From positions 871,501-935,500 of the forward strand of contig NZ_CP021647.1 of the NCBI RefSeq assembly GCF_002208135.1: a stretch of 64,000 nt of DNA, written 5' to 3'. Position 1 is the first letter of the stretch. Every line of letters begins with the position of its first letter. The translations under genes and the position numbers were made by a program. The notes below the pieces were generated by a model, which saw nothing but the letters and a program-made list of their open reading frames with translations, searched no databases and had not been told where the DNA came from. This document shows, piece after piece, positions 54,559-64,000 of the stretch. The DNA comes from Pseudoalteromonas piscicida. Its GTDB lineage: Bacteria; Pseudomonadota; Gammaproteobacteria; Enterobacterales; Alteromonadaceae.

Positions 54559-57324
54559 ATGAAAAGTGTTAAGGCAAAACTTATTTCAGCGGTAACAGCA
54601 GGCTTAGTGGTAATACTCATCGGCGCGATGATTACCGTTTTGGTGATGAAACGTGTAGCGGAGCAATATGATGGCATGATAGCCAATGAACTGGCTGCTC
54701 GCGAGCAAATAAACATGGTGCTTGAAGACTTTAAAACCCAAGTACAAGAGTGGAAAAATGTACTCATTAGAGGAAGAGATCCTGCCCAGCTAAATAAATA
54801 TTGGTCGAGATTTGAAAGCAAAGAAGCTGACGTGCAAAAGCAGCTCAGTTCAATTGTTTCTGCCTATGCGTTACCAACTACCCTAGAAAGTAAGTTACGT
54901 GATTACCAACAAGCGCATCTCACGTTAGGACAAAAATACCGTGAAGCGGTGGAATTACTTAAAAGCTCTGGCTTTGATGTCGACCTTGCCGATGGAGCTG
55001 TAAGCGGAATAGATCGTCAAGCTAGCACATACTTACTTGAAATTAATGATCAAATTAATGCGTTAGTTAAAGCGCGAACCCGCGAAATTGTTGCGACAAA
55101 AAATCAACTTGTCTTTTTCAGTACCCTAGGACTCATCATTGTTGCCGTTGTCACTTTGGGATTATTGACTTGGTATATGCAGCATTTAATCACCCGTCCA
55201 ATTCGCCAAGCATCCGATGTGGCAAAGGCGATTGCGAGTGGCCGCTTAGACAACAACGTTGTTGTACACAGCGACGATGAAATTGGTAACCTGCTGGCAA
55301 ATTTGCGTAAAATGCAAAGTAGCTTACTTGATGCAACTCAAAAACTAGAGGCGCAAGCAAAAGAAAACTTACGGATCCGTTATGCGCTAAATAACGTGGC
55401 CGTACCCGTGCTTTTATGCGATGACAATAATCGAGTGATCTATGTAAATGCGCAATGTGAGTCTTTATTTGAGCGTTACCGCGCCGCGTTAAACGTGCCA
55501 GCCGAAATCGTCGATCACCCTATTCCCGAAGCTTTACTTCATAGCTCTAAAGCACTGCATCAGGCCGCAGGTCAATTAATACGGCAGCTAGAGTGGGAGT
55601 GGTGTGAAGGTGACATTATCATAGCGGCAACCGCAAACCCGGTTTCCGCTCAAAATGCTAAGGTGTTAGGCACTGTTTTTGAATTTAAAGATTTAAGCCA
55701 GACAAGGCGTGCAGAGCAGCAGGTTGAACAGCTTATCAAGTCTGCTTCTGATGGTAAATTAAGTGAACGTCTAAACCTTGAAGGATACGTTGGCTCCATG
55801 CAATTAATAGCCAGTGGACTTAACAAACTACTCGATACCGTTGAGCAACCCATTAGTCAAACAAAACAATATCTTATTTCACTTTCAAAAGGAGAAATTC
55901 CTGAGCAGATTAATGGCGAGTTCAAAGGCGAATTTGCGCAAATTCATATGGCCTTACAACGCGCTACGTCATCGCTTTCATTGCTTATTGATGATACTTA
56001 CAGTTTAGTTGCTGCCGCAGGAGAAGGGGAGCTCTCTACTCGGGCGGATGAAGCCAAACATCAGGGCGAGTTTCGTAAAATCATTCGTGGTGTCAATGAA
56101 ACGCTTGATGCCGTCTCTAAACCTGTTGCACTCACTAGCGGATATCTAGAAAGTATCGCAAAAGGAGAGCTACCGGCCTTAACGAATGATGGTTATAAGG
56201 GAGAATTTGATAGCATTTATCAAAGCCTCTCAGCGTGTGTTAGTGCGATTAAATTAATGCTAATAGATGCCGAAGAGCTTGCAGAAGCGGCCAGTGAGGG
56301 AGATTTGCATCATAGAGCTGATGCCAGCAAACACCATGGTGCATATGCCAGCATAATCAGTGCGATGAATGGAACGTTGGACTCAATTGAAGCGCCGCTC
56401 AAGGAATGCATGAATGTGATGGATGGGCTGTCTCAAGGCAATTTAACGCGTCAAGTTGAAAAAAGTTATGCGGGTGATTTTGCGCTGTTGAAACAATCGG
56501 TGAATACCAGTGTTGGCAACTTAGCTAATATGATGCAAAAGCTACTAGCCATGGCGGAATCCATCACAGTCTCGGTACAGCAGATCACCACAGGCATTGA
56601 AGAGTTAAGCGAACGCTCCTCTTCTCAAGCTGCATCTATTGAAGAAACAAGGGTATCAGTCGGTGAAATCACCGAAACCGTGCACTCAAACGCCAGTAAT
56701 GCGCAATCGGCCAATCAGTTGGCAATTGAAGTAAACCAGCAAGCACAGCAAGGTGGAAAGGTGGTTGAGTCAACGATTGAGGCAATGACCGAAATTAGTA
56801 AGAGTGCTAAAGAAATACTTACCGTCATTGAGGTGATTGATTCTATCGCGTTTCAAACTAACTTATTGGCGCTGAACGCCTCTGTCGAAGCCGCTAGAGC
56901 GGGAGAAAAAGGCAAAGGCTTTGCGGTCGTCGCCTCTGAGGTGAGAAATTTAGCGCTGCGCAGCGCAAGCGCATCAAAAGATATCTCTGAGCTTTTAGGA
57001 ACCAGTAACGTCAAAGTGAAGCAAGGGTCTAAACTGGCCTCAGAATCCGGTGAGACGCTAAAAACCATCGTGGAAAGTGTGTATGGGCTTGCATCGCAAG
57101 TGCAAACTATCGCTGAGGCTTGCAACACGCAATCGAGTGGTATTGAGCAAATTAATCTAGCCATTAAACAAATTGATGGTATTACTCAGCAAAACAATAC
57201 CTTGGTAGAGATGACAAACGCATCAGGGCTATCATTGTTGAGTAAAGCCAATGAATTGCGAGAGATGGTTGAGCAGTTTGATATCGGCAAGACTAAAGCA
57301 GAGTTGATGAAAGTGGTGAGCTAA
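54559..57324 (+). CDS. Methyl-accepting chemotaxis protein with a HAMP array and PAS domain
   Basis: 921 residues. TM1 at ~10-31, a ~160-residue periplasmic helical sensor, TM2 at ~190-212, a canonical HAMP ('[38 protein letters not shown]'), a PAS domain (~275-385), then at least four further HAMP-like units, seen as recurring 'GEL(ST)' and 'EF..I...' segments ('[20 protein letters not shown]', '[20 protein letters not shown]', '[20 protein letters not shown]', '[20 protein letters not shown]'). The signalling tip '[40 protein letters not shown]' near ~770 is intact. A tethering pentapeptide is absent. It directs chemotaxis through CheA/CheW; ligand unknown. Confidence 0.94.
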   Translation: MKSVKAKLISAVTAGLVVILIGAMITVLVMKRVAEQYDGMIANELAAREQINMVLEDFKTQVQEWKNVLIRGRDPAQLNKYWSRFESKEADVQKQLSSIVSAYALPTTLESKLRDYQQAHLTLGQKYREAVELLKSSGFDVDLADGAVSGIDRQASTYLLEINDQINALVKARTREIVATKNQLVFFSTLGLIIVAVVTLGLLTWYMQHLITRPIRQASDVAKAIASGRLDNNVVVHSDDEIGNLLANLRKMQSSLLDATQKLEAQAKENLRIRYALNNVAVPVLLCDDNNRVIYVNAQCESLFERYRAALNVPAEIVDHPIPEALLHSSKALHQAAGQLIRQLEWEWCEGDIIIAATANPVSAQNAKVLGTVFEFKDLSQTRRAEQQVEQLIKSASDGKLSERLNLEGYVGSMQLIASGLNKLLDTVEQPISQTKQYLISLSKGEIPEQINGEFKGEFAQIHMALQRATSSLSLLIDDTYSLVAAAGEGELSTRADEAKHQGEFRKIIRGVNETLDAVSKPVALTSGYLESIAKGELPALTNDGYKGEFDSIYQSLSACVSAIKLMLIDAEELAEAASEGDLHHRADASKHHGAYASIISAMNGTLDSIEAPLKECMNVMDGLSQGNLTRQVEKSYAGDFALLKQSVNTSVGNLANMMQKLLAMAESITVSVQQITTGIEELSERSSSQAASIEETRVSVGEITETVHSNASNAQSANQLAIEVNQQAQQGGKVVESTIEAMTEISKSAKEILTVIEVIDSIAFQTNLLALNASVEAARAGEKGKGFAVVASEVRNLALRSASASKDISELLGTSNVKVKQGSKLASESGETLKTIVESVYGLASQVQTIAEACNTQSSGIEQINLAIKQIDGITQQNNTLVEMTNASGLSLLSKANELREMVEQFDIGKTKAELMKVVS

Positions 57325-57580
57325 AGGTCAGCAAAATCTGCGGCCTGTTGATCTTTATTGCTTTTAGGAACATCACGTGACAGGTTAGAGTAATTAGATG
57401 GCTTTTTAACCGCTAACAATGTTTAGGGATATGGCATAAACCATGGTTACACCAATCATCATTATACTGTTACTTTGCCACCCGTTATTACTCGGTATCA
57501 CCTAGTCAAAGATAAGAGACGTGCAGATAGAGACAACATCGCTTGCCTGTTGGGGTTTCGGTATCACTTTATATTCTTTT

Positions 57581-58327
57581 TTATTGGTCGTTTACTTTTT
57601 CATTCCCTAAGCAAGGTTTTCCAGCTAAATGATCAGCCAAAATTTGTGCTATTTTGTCTGTTAGCCAGCTCGGACCTTCGTCAGTCATGTCGTTGTGTTT
57701 TGCGTTCGCGATCGTGACAACACAATCGTGATATTTTTGCTTTTCAGCACGACTTGGCAATACCCCTTTGTCCGCTGGAAAGTCACTTGCTCGTATCGAC
57801 AATACCGCTACATCAAGGCTTCTCGGTAATGGCACTCTGCGATGGTCTAGCGTAATGATCTGACTTACAAATTTAGCGCCGTGATTGATTAACCATGCTG
57901 AAATATCACCGCCATTAGAATGGCCAACCAAAAGGATATGCTCAAAATCAAAGGTGGTGAACTTTGGCTTAAAGTAATCGCGAATAAACACTAGCGTATC
58001 GGCGCCGCGTTGCCAGTTTTCTGCGCGTGTTTCGTATAGGTTTCCCTCGACGGAAAGAGGAGGGTCAGTTGCAAGCTCATGGCCTACAGTAATAACCAAA
58101 TATCCTGCTTGGTTTAGCGTTTTGACCAAAAATTGATATTCGGTATGAGAGACACCATAGCCGGCGCTTAGCAGTGCAACGGGGCAAAGCGCTGTAGTTG
58201 AGCAGTTATCGGTATTGGATGGTTGATGAGTTTCTATAGGAATTGCTCTATCACGAGCGGGATCAATCACGGTTTCAGCGGCCAAGGCGAATGGCAGACA
58301 TAGCAATAATAAAAATGAACGTAACAT
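57581..58327 (-). CDS. Secreted alpha/beta-hydrolase (esterase/lipase-like)
   Basis: 248 residues. The signal peptide 'RSFLLLLCLPFALA' is followed by an alpha/beta-hydrolase with nucleophile elbow 'LLVGHSNGG' (Ser in GHSNG, ~residue 127) and the acidic/His region 'NAKHNDMTDEGPSWL'. 'GYGVSHTEYQFLVKTLNQAGYLVITVGHE' resembles dienelactone-hydrolase/PAF-acetylhydrolase-like secreted hydrolases. Two Cys pairs may be disulfides. AGGA precedes the ATG. Substrate unknown. Confidence 0.83.
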   Translation of the reverse strand: MLRSFLLLLCLPFALAAETVIDPARDRAIPIETHQPSNTDNCSTTALCPVALLSAGYGVSHTEYQFLVKTLNQAGYLVITVGHELATDPPLSVEGNLYETRAENWQRGADTLVFIRDYFKPKFTTFDFEHILLVGHSNGGDISAWLINHGAKFVSQIITLDHRRVPLPRSLDVAVLSIRASDFPADKGVLPSRAEKQKYHDCVVTIANAKHNDMTDEGPSWLTDKIAQILADHLAGKPCLGNEKVNDQ

Positions 58328-58336
58328 ATTTATCCT

Positions 58337-58374
58337 AAAAAATAGTGGCGCTCAGCAAAAGCCAAAAGCGCCAC
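58337..58374 (-). terminator. Terminator of the M1 aminopeptidase gene
   Basis: GTGGCGCT (58345-58352) and AGCGCCAC (58367-58374) form a stem that on the minus strand is followed by TATTTTTT. Confidence 0.85.
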
Positions 58375-58390
58375 AACTGGTTGGAGTCTT

Positions 58391-60979
58391 TTACAAGTTA
58401 TTCAAAAATTGGTTAACTGAAGCCAGCTCTCTTTGCTTTTGCATAATGCAGGTATTTGTTGCCAGTTCCAGCTGCTTGAGTGATTTACTCAGGCCTTCTA
58501 TCTCGTTTTGCATTGGTCCAAAAAACTGCTGCGCTTGTTTTAGCGCATCTGCGTCACAGTACGAAAATAAGTAAAAAGGTAGCTGTGGTTTTGCAAAAGG
58601 AGGGAAGCGTTCCTTTAAGCGCTCAAAGTGCTGATAAAACCACTTTTGATAAAGCGCTTTTCGCTCATCGCCTTTACCATTCCCGCTTAATATGTAATTA
58701 AAGTCGGAGGCAGTTACGTGCTCGCTTAGGGCATAATCTAGTACTTGTTGTTGCAATTCTTGTGGGCCAAAATAACCCATTGCAAGCAATAGATTAGTAC
58801 GTTGAGTTGGGTTATTGGTAGTTTCAAATACTTTTTTGTACGACTTCAACAGCTCAGCATCACCGTAGTAAGCGGCAATTTGCAGGAAACTTCTCGCCAA
58901 GTAGGGGTCAACTTTATCAGGTGTCGTTAAATACAAACTCGCTTGTTTTTTTGCATGCGTAATAATGGTTTGATGCTTTGTCTCGAAAGCCAGTGCTCTA
59001 ACCAATGCTGCACGTATTTCAGATGTGGCAGCTGGTTCATTTGCATTTGCCTCAAGTCCATATCGAGAAAATGCAGGCTCAACATAAGTCGTAAAAAGCT
59101 TCTTCCAAAGTAACTTATTTGAATCGTCTTCATACTGTTTATGTTGTGATAGTAATTGAGTAAGAGCAGCCTTTGCTACCTTGGGGTGATTGTCATTAAT
59201 AAACTCACTGAGCGTTAACATCAACGCGTTGGCGTTTATTTTTCCAGACTCCATCAGCGCATCAACATTGCTTAGTAGGTCTAATCTCTCCCGCTCGTTT
59301 AGCTTGTTTGGGGCATGTGATATTAGGCTTGCGAGTTGAGATTCAGAAAGATCCCAGCGGTAATAACCTGTCGCATTGTCGTTTGGTAAGATCCACTCTG
59401 GCTCAAAGTCTAATTTAATCTGTTGTTTCTTCGAGTCTAGAAGTATTGTCTTAGTGGCCGTTTTGTCACCTTTACCATAGCGCAACGTGATGGGGATATG
59501 CCAAGTTTGTGCTGCCGCTTCTTGTCCTTTTATTACAAAACGCTGTTGGGATACGGTGGCATTCTGACCATCTAACTTAATCGTCAAAAGTGGAAATGAA
59601 GCTTGTGATACAAATGAGTCTAGCACTGTCGCAACATCTTTATTAGACACTTTACCCAGCTCATTCCACAGATCTTTGGCTTCTGCATTTTTATAAGCAA
59701 ATTTACGGATATAATTGCGCATGCCTTCCTTGAATACCGCTTCCCCAAGCCACTGCTCAACCATGTAAAGTACCGAGCTACCTTTGCTGTACGCAAGTCC
59801 CAAGCCGTCTGTTACATCAGACTCTGTAATAACCGGTTTGCGGATCGGTGAGGTAGTTGCCTGAGCGTCATAGGGCATTGCATTGTGTTGAGATAAGGAT
59901 AAATTTGTCTCTAGCTTAGGAAACAGCTGTAGTGTGATCTTTGCAGCCATCCAAGTGGCAAATGCTTCGTTTAACCAAAGGTCATTCCACCATTTCATCG
60001 TAACTAGATTACCATACCATTGGTGTGCAAGTTCATGAGCAATAACGTTCACATGCGAAGTTTGGGCTTGTCTTGTCGACGTTGCTGGATCGATAAGTAA
60101 TATGTCTTCTCGGTAAGTCACAAGGCCTGCATTCTCCATTGCACCAAACGGAAATTCAGGGACTGCGACTTGGTCTAGTTTTTTATAGACATAGGGTAAG
60201 TCAAAATAGTCTTCAAGTGCTTTGAGTATCTTTGGCGTGTTTTCGATGGAATAAGCGGCAAGATTTGATTTCTTTTGTGGGGTAATAATGTTACCCGGAA
60301 CCGACATCCCTTTAACATCAAGTACTTCGAATGGACCAACGGACAAGGCAACTAAATAAGAAGGAAGGGGCGGCGTCTTGTCGAAATAGTGGGTGGTCAT
60401 GCCATTTGACTTTTTGGTCTCTAAAACTGGCGTGTTAGCGAATACTTTTTGATCGTCAGGGGCGGTAATAGTGAGTTGGAATGGAATTTTATACTCAGGT
60501 TCATCGAACGTTGGTATTGCTCTTCTTGCATCACTCATCTGAAACTGGGTAAATAAGTAAGGCACGCCATTGTCTATGGTTTTATATAGACCGACGCTAT
60601 TACGATTGTATGGGGCGGTATAGTCAATAGTAAGCGTGTAGCGACCCGGTTGCAGTGTTTTTTCGCAACTCAATCTCACTTTACCGGTTTCGAGCATTTT
60701 ATCTCTGAGCTCACACGACGCTTTTCCGACTAACTCTGCAGTGTTGATTGCATAGTCTAATCCGTTGAGCTCAATAAACTGAGTGGCTTTGAGCACCTCA
60801 AGTTTTATAGTCGTGTGTCCTGAAAAACGCTCCTTAGATGGGTCTAAGTTAAATGTGACTGCTTGTTCTATCGGTTTAGCTACGGTGGCTAAACGATGAA
60901 GTTCAGCATTAGATTGGGCATCAACAGAAGCGCTAGTAGCTAGTAAAATAGCACTGCATATCAGAGATTTAGATAGCAT
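58391..60979 (-). CDS. M1-family zinc aminopeptidase, secreted
   Basis: 862 residues. A signal peptide (LSKSLICSAILLATSASVDAQ) is followed by the M1 N-terminal beta domain, 'GAMENAG' exopeptidase motif (~residue 280) and the zinc site HELAH (His315, His319) with Glu338 in 'WLNEAFATW'. The C-terminal ~330 residues are the helical ERAP1-like domain. It removes N-terminal residues from peptides, probably in the periplasm or outside. AAGGA precedes the ATG. Transcribed away from the LysR gene. Confidence 0.96.
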   Translation of the reverse strand: MLSKSLICSAILLATSASVDAQSNAELHRLATVAKPIEQAVTFNLDPSKERFSGHTTIKLEVLKATQFIELNGLDYAINTAELVGKASCELRDKMLETGKVRLSCEKTLQPGRYTLTIDYTAPYNRNSVGLYKTIDNGVPYLFTQFQMSDARRAIPTFDEPEYKIPFQLTITAPDDQKVFANTPVLETKKSNGMTTHYFDKTPPLPSYLVALSVGPFEVLDVKGMSVPGNIITPQKKSNLAAYSIENTPKILKALEDYFDLPYVYKKLDQVAVPEFPFGAMENAGLVTYREDILLIDPATSTRQAQTSHVNVIAHELAHQWYGNLVTMKWWNDLWLNEAFATWMAAKITLQLFPKLETNLSLSQHNAMPYDAQATTSPIRKPVITESDVTDGLGLAYSKGSSVLYMVEQWLGEAVFKEGMRNYIRKFAYKNAEAKDLWNELGKVSNKDVATVLDSFVSQASFPLLTIKLDGQNATVSQQRFVIKGQEAAAQTWHIPITLRYGKGDKTATKTILLDSKKQQIKLDFEPEWILPNDNATGYYRWDLSESQLASLISHAPNKLNERERLDLLSNVDALMESGKINANALMLTLSEFINDNHPKVAKAALTQLLSQHKQYEDDSNKLLWKKLFTTYVEPAFSRYGLEANANEPAATSEIRAALVRALAFETKHQTIITHAKKQASLYLTTPDKVDPYLARSFLQIAAYYGDAELLKSYKKVFETTNNPTQRTNLLLAMGYFGPQELQQQVLDYALSEHVTASDFNYILSGNGKGDERKALYQKWFYQHFERLKERFPPFAKPQLPFYLFSYCDADALKQAQQFFGPMQNEIEGLSKSLKQLELATNTCIMQKQRELASVNQFLNNL

Positions 60980-61476
60980 AAAAATCCTTTATCCATATTT
61001 GTTATTGTTGGTTTATATTGCTAATCAATGTGCTGTATGTTGTCACTAGGTGTGAACAAAACATAATGAGTGCAATGTTCCATTTACTTTAACAAAACTT
61101 GTTGCAAAAAGAGTGTGGGTAAAGGTTTACTATCCGATCAATATTTAAAATATTAAGTAATATCAATAAATTGTAGCGGTGGGCTAGTCGACTTTTTGTG
61201 TAACAAAAATTGTAACAGGCTCCACCGTACTTGATTATGTTCACACATATTGAAACTACTTATGTTTTACTGCGTGCTCTAGTTTCAGATAAGCCCCTAT
61301 TATAGTTAACCAGTGAAATAACCGTGACTTTGGTTTTGGTTTGCAATCGTTCATTGCCGCTCCTGCTGAGGTTTTAAGTAACCTGAGTTTAGGTTTAGTA
61401 ATTTATGACTGTATCTTGGGTCAAAATATGGCAGGATACCAACGATAGTTAATTACAATTAATATAAGTTGAGCTT
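60980..61476. other. Intergenic region between divergent M1 peptidase and LysR genes
   Basis: About 500 bases without a gene. It presumably holds two divergent promoters. A small self-complementary AACCT...AGGTT segment lies at 61380-61395, and TGTAACA repeats at about 61199-61216, but neither is strong enough to call a site. Confidence 0.5.
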
Positions 61477-62379
61477 ATGGATAAGAGGTTAAGGCACTTA
61501 AGTGCACTACGCTGTTTTGAGAGTGCTGCTCGACTCCAAAGTTACACCCAAGCTGCACTCGAATTGAACATTACGCAAGCGGCAGTAAGTCAACAAATGC
61601 GGCAACTGGAAAATGCACTTGCAGTTAAGCTTTTTGTAAGAAAAGGCCGTAATATGCACTTAACTGAGGCAGGAGACGTGTTGTTAATGTCTACTCAAAG
61701 TGCGTTTAAGCGCATTATTGGGGGATTAAATCAAATTCAAACCCAAGAATTGGCCGGTAGCTTAACTATCACGTCAACCCAGTCATTTTGTTCTTTATGG
61801 CTAATGCCTAACCTATGCTCATTTTACGAGTCCCATGAAGATATCCAAATTCGTGTGCTTGGCTCGAATCACTTTGAAGACATTCGTTTAAACCATATTG
61901 ATATTGCGATCCGGTTTTCTACCAAACAAGGTTTAGCGTGCCCCGCCGGACTTGAACAGTTATATCTGGGGGAAGATAGCAACTATCCAGTTTGCTCACC
62001 AAGCTACAAAGCAGCGCTGCAAATTAACTCTCCGAATGATTTAGCAAGGTGCAATCTTATTCACCATGACGATGACAAAGTAAGCTGGGAGCAATGGTTT
62101 GAGTCTCAAGGGATATGCGGTTCAAGTATTTGCGCCAAAGGCCCACACACTCGAGTCTCTTCTAACGATATGGCACTGAGTGCAGCGCTTAAAGGCCAAG
62201 GTGTGGCAATCGTTTCCAAAGAGCTATTTTTAGACTTTCAACAAGCTGGGCTTATTGTGCAGCTTTTTGATATCCCTCACCCTGTGGTATGGCAACGCTA
62301 TGTGTTATTTGATCCCTATTCACCAAAAAGAGTTCGGATCCAAGTATTTATTGATTGGCTTATTAACCACTTGCCATAA
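61477..62379 (+). CDS. LysR-family transcriptional regulator (GcvA-like)
   Basis: 300 residues. The N-terminal helix-turn-helix 'LSALRCFESAARLQSYTQAALELNITQAAVSQQMRQLENALAVKLFVRKGRNMHLTEAG' is canonical, and residues ~95-300 form the LysR substrate-binding domain, of the GcvA-like subgroup. The ATG has no strong ribosome-binding site. Targets are unknown; the divergent aminopeptidase gene and the downstream PhoD-like gene are candidates. Confidence 0.94.
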   Translation: MDKRLRHLSALRCFESAARLQSYTQAALELNITQAAVSQQMRQLENALAVKLFVRKGRNMHLTEAGDVLLMSTQSAFKRIIGGLNQIQTQELAGSLTITSTQSFCSLWLMPNLCSFYESHEDIQIRVLGSNHFEDIRLNHIDIAIRFSTKQGLACPAGLEQLYLGEDSNYPVCSPSYKAALQINSPNDLARCNLIHHDDDKVSWEQWFESQGICGSSICAKGPHTRVSSNDMALSAALKGQGVAIVSKELFLDFQQAGLIVQLFDIPHPVVWQRYVLFDPYSPKRVRIQVFIDWLINHLP

Positions 62380-62389
62380 AGCCTAGTTA

Positions 62390-62413
62390 TGGCTCATTCA
62401 TTGAGCCACTTTC
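62390..62413 (+). terminator. Hairpin terminator after the LysR gene
   Basis: TGGCTCA (62390-62396), five-base loop, TGAGCCA (62402-62408), followed by CTTTCG. The T run is short. Confidence 0.6.
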
Positions 62414-62547
62414 GTATTATTTCATTAATGCGGGAGTAAATGTGAACCTGAAATAAATATTAAACTAAAATTTAACATTGCTGAATTAGACTCCGTTCCC
62501 GCAAGGAAAACTAGCAAGGATGCCAACATTCAAATACCGAGGAAACG

Positions 62548-64000
62548 ATGAAAACCTATACTCTCACGCCAGCTGTGTTGATGCTCATGAGCAGCGTCGC
62601 CAAGGCGCAGCCCGAAGTTCACTACGAGTCTTGTAAGTCCACTTTTAACTATCTAGCCGCACAGTATCAAGGGACGACGGATAAAAATAATTCAGGTTCA
62701 CAGTGGTGCTATTTAAAACAAAGCATTGAAGGTGCAACATGGGGTCATGTCAGAACAGAAACCATCCCAGAGTTCAAAACGGTAACCGGAAAAGCGTGTA
62801 AAACGCCATCGGAGTATCAGGGTGAAAAGTTTTATGGCTGTACAACCCGAAATCACACCGCACCTTGGTGTTATGTTGAGGACGGCGGCTGGGAAGAGTG
62901 TCAACCAGAAGCTCCGCCTGCGCTATTAGCTCACACTCAACCCTTACAAAGTAAGCGATTAGATAGAGTTGCGCTAGGCTCATGTTTCAAAACCAAAGGA
63001 GATATGCCCGAAGCGCTCGCTAAGCTTATTGGCCAACAACCGGACCTGTTTCTTTGGTTAGGGGACAATATTTACGCAGATACCACCGATATGGCAGTGA
63101 TGCGCCAGAAGTACGATGATAAAAAGAACAATAGTGAGTATCGCAAGTTTTTAGAGGCTAAGATCCCAGTGATGGCGACTTGGGATGACCATGATTTTGG
63201 TTGGAACAATGAAGGCAAACATTACCCACAGAAAGTAAATGCACAGAAAGAATACTTGCGTCACTTTGATGTCGATAAGGCTGATCCAAGACAAAATGGT
63301 CAAGCTGGTATTTACGAAGCCAAAATGCTGGGTGGCTCGGGCGAAACCACGCATGTGATAACATTGGATGCCCGTTACTTCCGCTCTCCCACTTTTTCAA
63401 GTTACGGTGCGTGTGAAGGTGAAAGTAGCACCATATTGGGAGAGGCGCAGTGGCAATGGCTTGAGCAAGAGTTACAAAAACCTTCGGAAATCAAGCTTAT
63501 TGCAAGCGGCATTCAAGTGCTGCCCCCGCTACATCAAGGCAGAAGTAAAACTAACTACTGTGCTTATGGAGACGGCAAAACATTTAATGCTGCCATCGCG
63601 TCATTAGAAGAGACAAATATGTCCGGGACAAGTTATGAGTCTTGGGCTGAAATGCCTGCGCAAAGAGAGCGCTTGCTAAGGTTAGTACAAAAATCGGTGA
63701 ACGAAGGGAAGACTAAAGCCGTTGTGTTTTTGTCTGGCGATCAGCATTGGGGAGAGCTTCTGCAAAAGACAATTCCAGCAAGCAGTACATATGGTCAAGC
63801 GGTTAATGTCTATGAAGTGACGGCATCGGGGTTTGGTCAAAACTGGCCTTATCATATTGAAAATCCATTAAGGTTGCCGATTTACGCAGACGACAAAGGG
63901 GATGGCAATTTTGCCAAAGCATGTCAATTACCATTCAAATATGCAGGTGTAACTTATCAAGGTTGTATCACCCGAGACAACGATAAACCTTGGTGTTATA
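62548..64000 (+). CDS. PhoD-type alkaline phosphatase with fibronectin-type-II-like modules (partial)
   Basis: Open from the ATG at 62548 to the window end (484 codons, no stop), with GAGGAAACG just before the ATG. A signal peptide (TYTLTPAVLMLMSSVAKA) is followed by two Cys/Trp-rich repeats: Cys29...WC54, and Cys84-x13-Cys98-x9-Cys108-x9-Cys118 ('EYQGEKFYGCTTRNHTAPWCY'). The phosphatase core has PhoD metal motifs 'LWLGDNIYAD' (Asp173, Asn174, Asp178), 'TWDDHDFGWNN' (Asp213-Asp214-His215-Asp216) and 'LSGDQHWGE' (Asp398, His400). Another 'CQLPFKYAGVTYQGC...DKPWCY' module (Cys459, Cys473, Cys483) begins at the end. These modules have the fibronectin type II pattern. The gene continues beyond the window. 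Confidence 0.9.
   Translation, partial: MKTYTLTPAVLMLMSSVAKAQPEVHYESCKSTFNYLAAQYQGTTDKNNSGSQWCYLKQSIEGATWGHVRTETIPEFKTVTGKACKTPSEYQGEKFYGCTTRNHTAPWCYVEDGGWEECQPEAPPALLAHTQPLQSKRLDRVALGSCFKTKGDMPEALAKLIGQQPDLFLWLGDNIYADTTDMAVMRQKYDDKKNNSEYRKFLEAKIPVMATWDDHDFGWNNEGKHYPQKVNAQKEYLRHFDVDKADPRQNGQAGIYEAKMLGGSGETTHVITLDARYFRSPTFSSYGACEGESSTILGEAQWQWLEQELQKPSEIKLIASGIQVLPPLHQGRSKTNYCAYGDGKTFNAAIASLEETNMSGTSYESWAEMPAQRERLLRLVQKSVNEGKTKAVVFLSGDQHWGELLQKTIPASSTYGQAVNVYEVTASGFGQNWPYHIENPLRLPIYADDKGDGNFAKACQLPFKYAGVTYQGCITRDNDKPWCY

Noticed and set aside
57475..57717. Plus-strand frame of 80 codons near the alpha/beta-hydrolase gene
   Set aside because: It overlaps the end of the hydrolase gene on the other strand, with no start signal or recognisable domain.
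61380..61395. AACCTGAGTTTAGGTT resembling the end of the MITE-like element
   Set aside because: Only part of the end matches and there is no partner arm; probably chance.
63151..63607. Several minus- and plus-strand frames of 60-80 codons near the end of the window
   Set aside because: They are all shadows of the continuous PhoD-type frame that is open to the window end.

Overview
The window looks like a chromosomal stretch of a marine gammaproteobacterium, most likely Pseudoalteromonas. Evidence is indirect: moderate-to-low GC, a TonB receptor, many secreted hydrolases (S9, S41/tricorn, S8 and M1 peptidases, GH19 chitinase, PhoD-type phosphatase), a DUF2999 small protein, and a Crp/Cyt-free udk/nup - deoB/deoD nucleoside locus. 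The genus is inferred from recalled family distribution, not from a search. No rRNA, tRNA, CRISPR array, phage or intact insertion sequence was recognised.

Layout. 0-5.6 kb: TonB-receptor tail, DUF1624 membrane protein, a divergent GATase/AraC pair, a secreted S9 peptidase, then a 195-bp MITE-like element with 17-bp inverted ends and a 6-bp target duplication, sitting between that peptidase and its terminator. 5.6-10.2 kb: a three-gene minus-strand operon (large ferritin-like protein with a Cys-rich tail, DUF692/MNIO enzyme, DUF2063 partner), which resembles a metal/RiPP-type peptide-modification system with an unusually large candidate substrate. 10.4-14.7 kb: tricorn-like S41 protease and an outer-membrane barrel. 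14.8-20.3 kb: SpoIIAA-like protein, SDR, and an AttEFGH-like ABC exporter with a CrtC/AttH lipoprotein. 20.5-24.8 kb: an MHYT-PAS-hybrid kinase overlapping a REC-HD-GYP phosphodiesterase. 24.9-26.6 kb: two tandem barrel paralogues. 26.7-30.3 kb: FAD oxidase plus GNAT, then a GH19 chitinase.

30.3-37.5 kb is the most accessory-looking part: a T-rich non-coding stretch, a proteinase-K-like S8 protease, a secreted stand-alone Hint (hedgehog/intein-type) protein, an unknown membrane-anchored protein, and two paralogous, very divergent subtilase-like proteins that keep an Asp/His/Ser triad. 37.6-41.9 kb: RNA m5C methyltransferase, DUF2999, DUF3667, WD40-like lipoprotein, EamA transporter. 42.1-46.3 kb: nucleoside uptake and salvage (nup-udk divergent from deoB-deoD, with two inverted palindromic sites between them). 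46.4-51.4 kb: TPR proteins, ferredoxin-NADP reductase and two orphan periplasmic binding-protein-like proteins. 51.6-57.3 kb: HDAC-like deacetylase, a DesK/LuxR-type two-component pair, and a chemoreceptor with many HAMP-like units. 57.6-64 kb: alpha/beta hydrolase, M1 aminopeptidase, LysR regulator and a PhoD-type phosphatase carrying fibronectin-type-II-like modules, cut by the window end.

Four genes (HD-GYP regulator, FAD oxidase, chitinase, EamA transporter) are each interrupted by exactly one missing base at or next to a short single-nucleotide run. Everything else in each gene is intact, so sequencing/assembly error is at least as likely as real gene decay.
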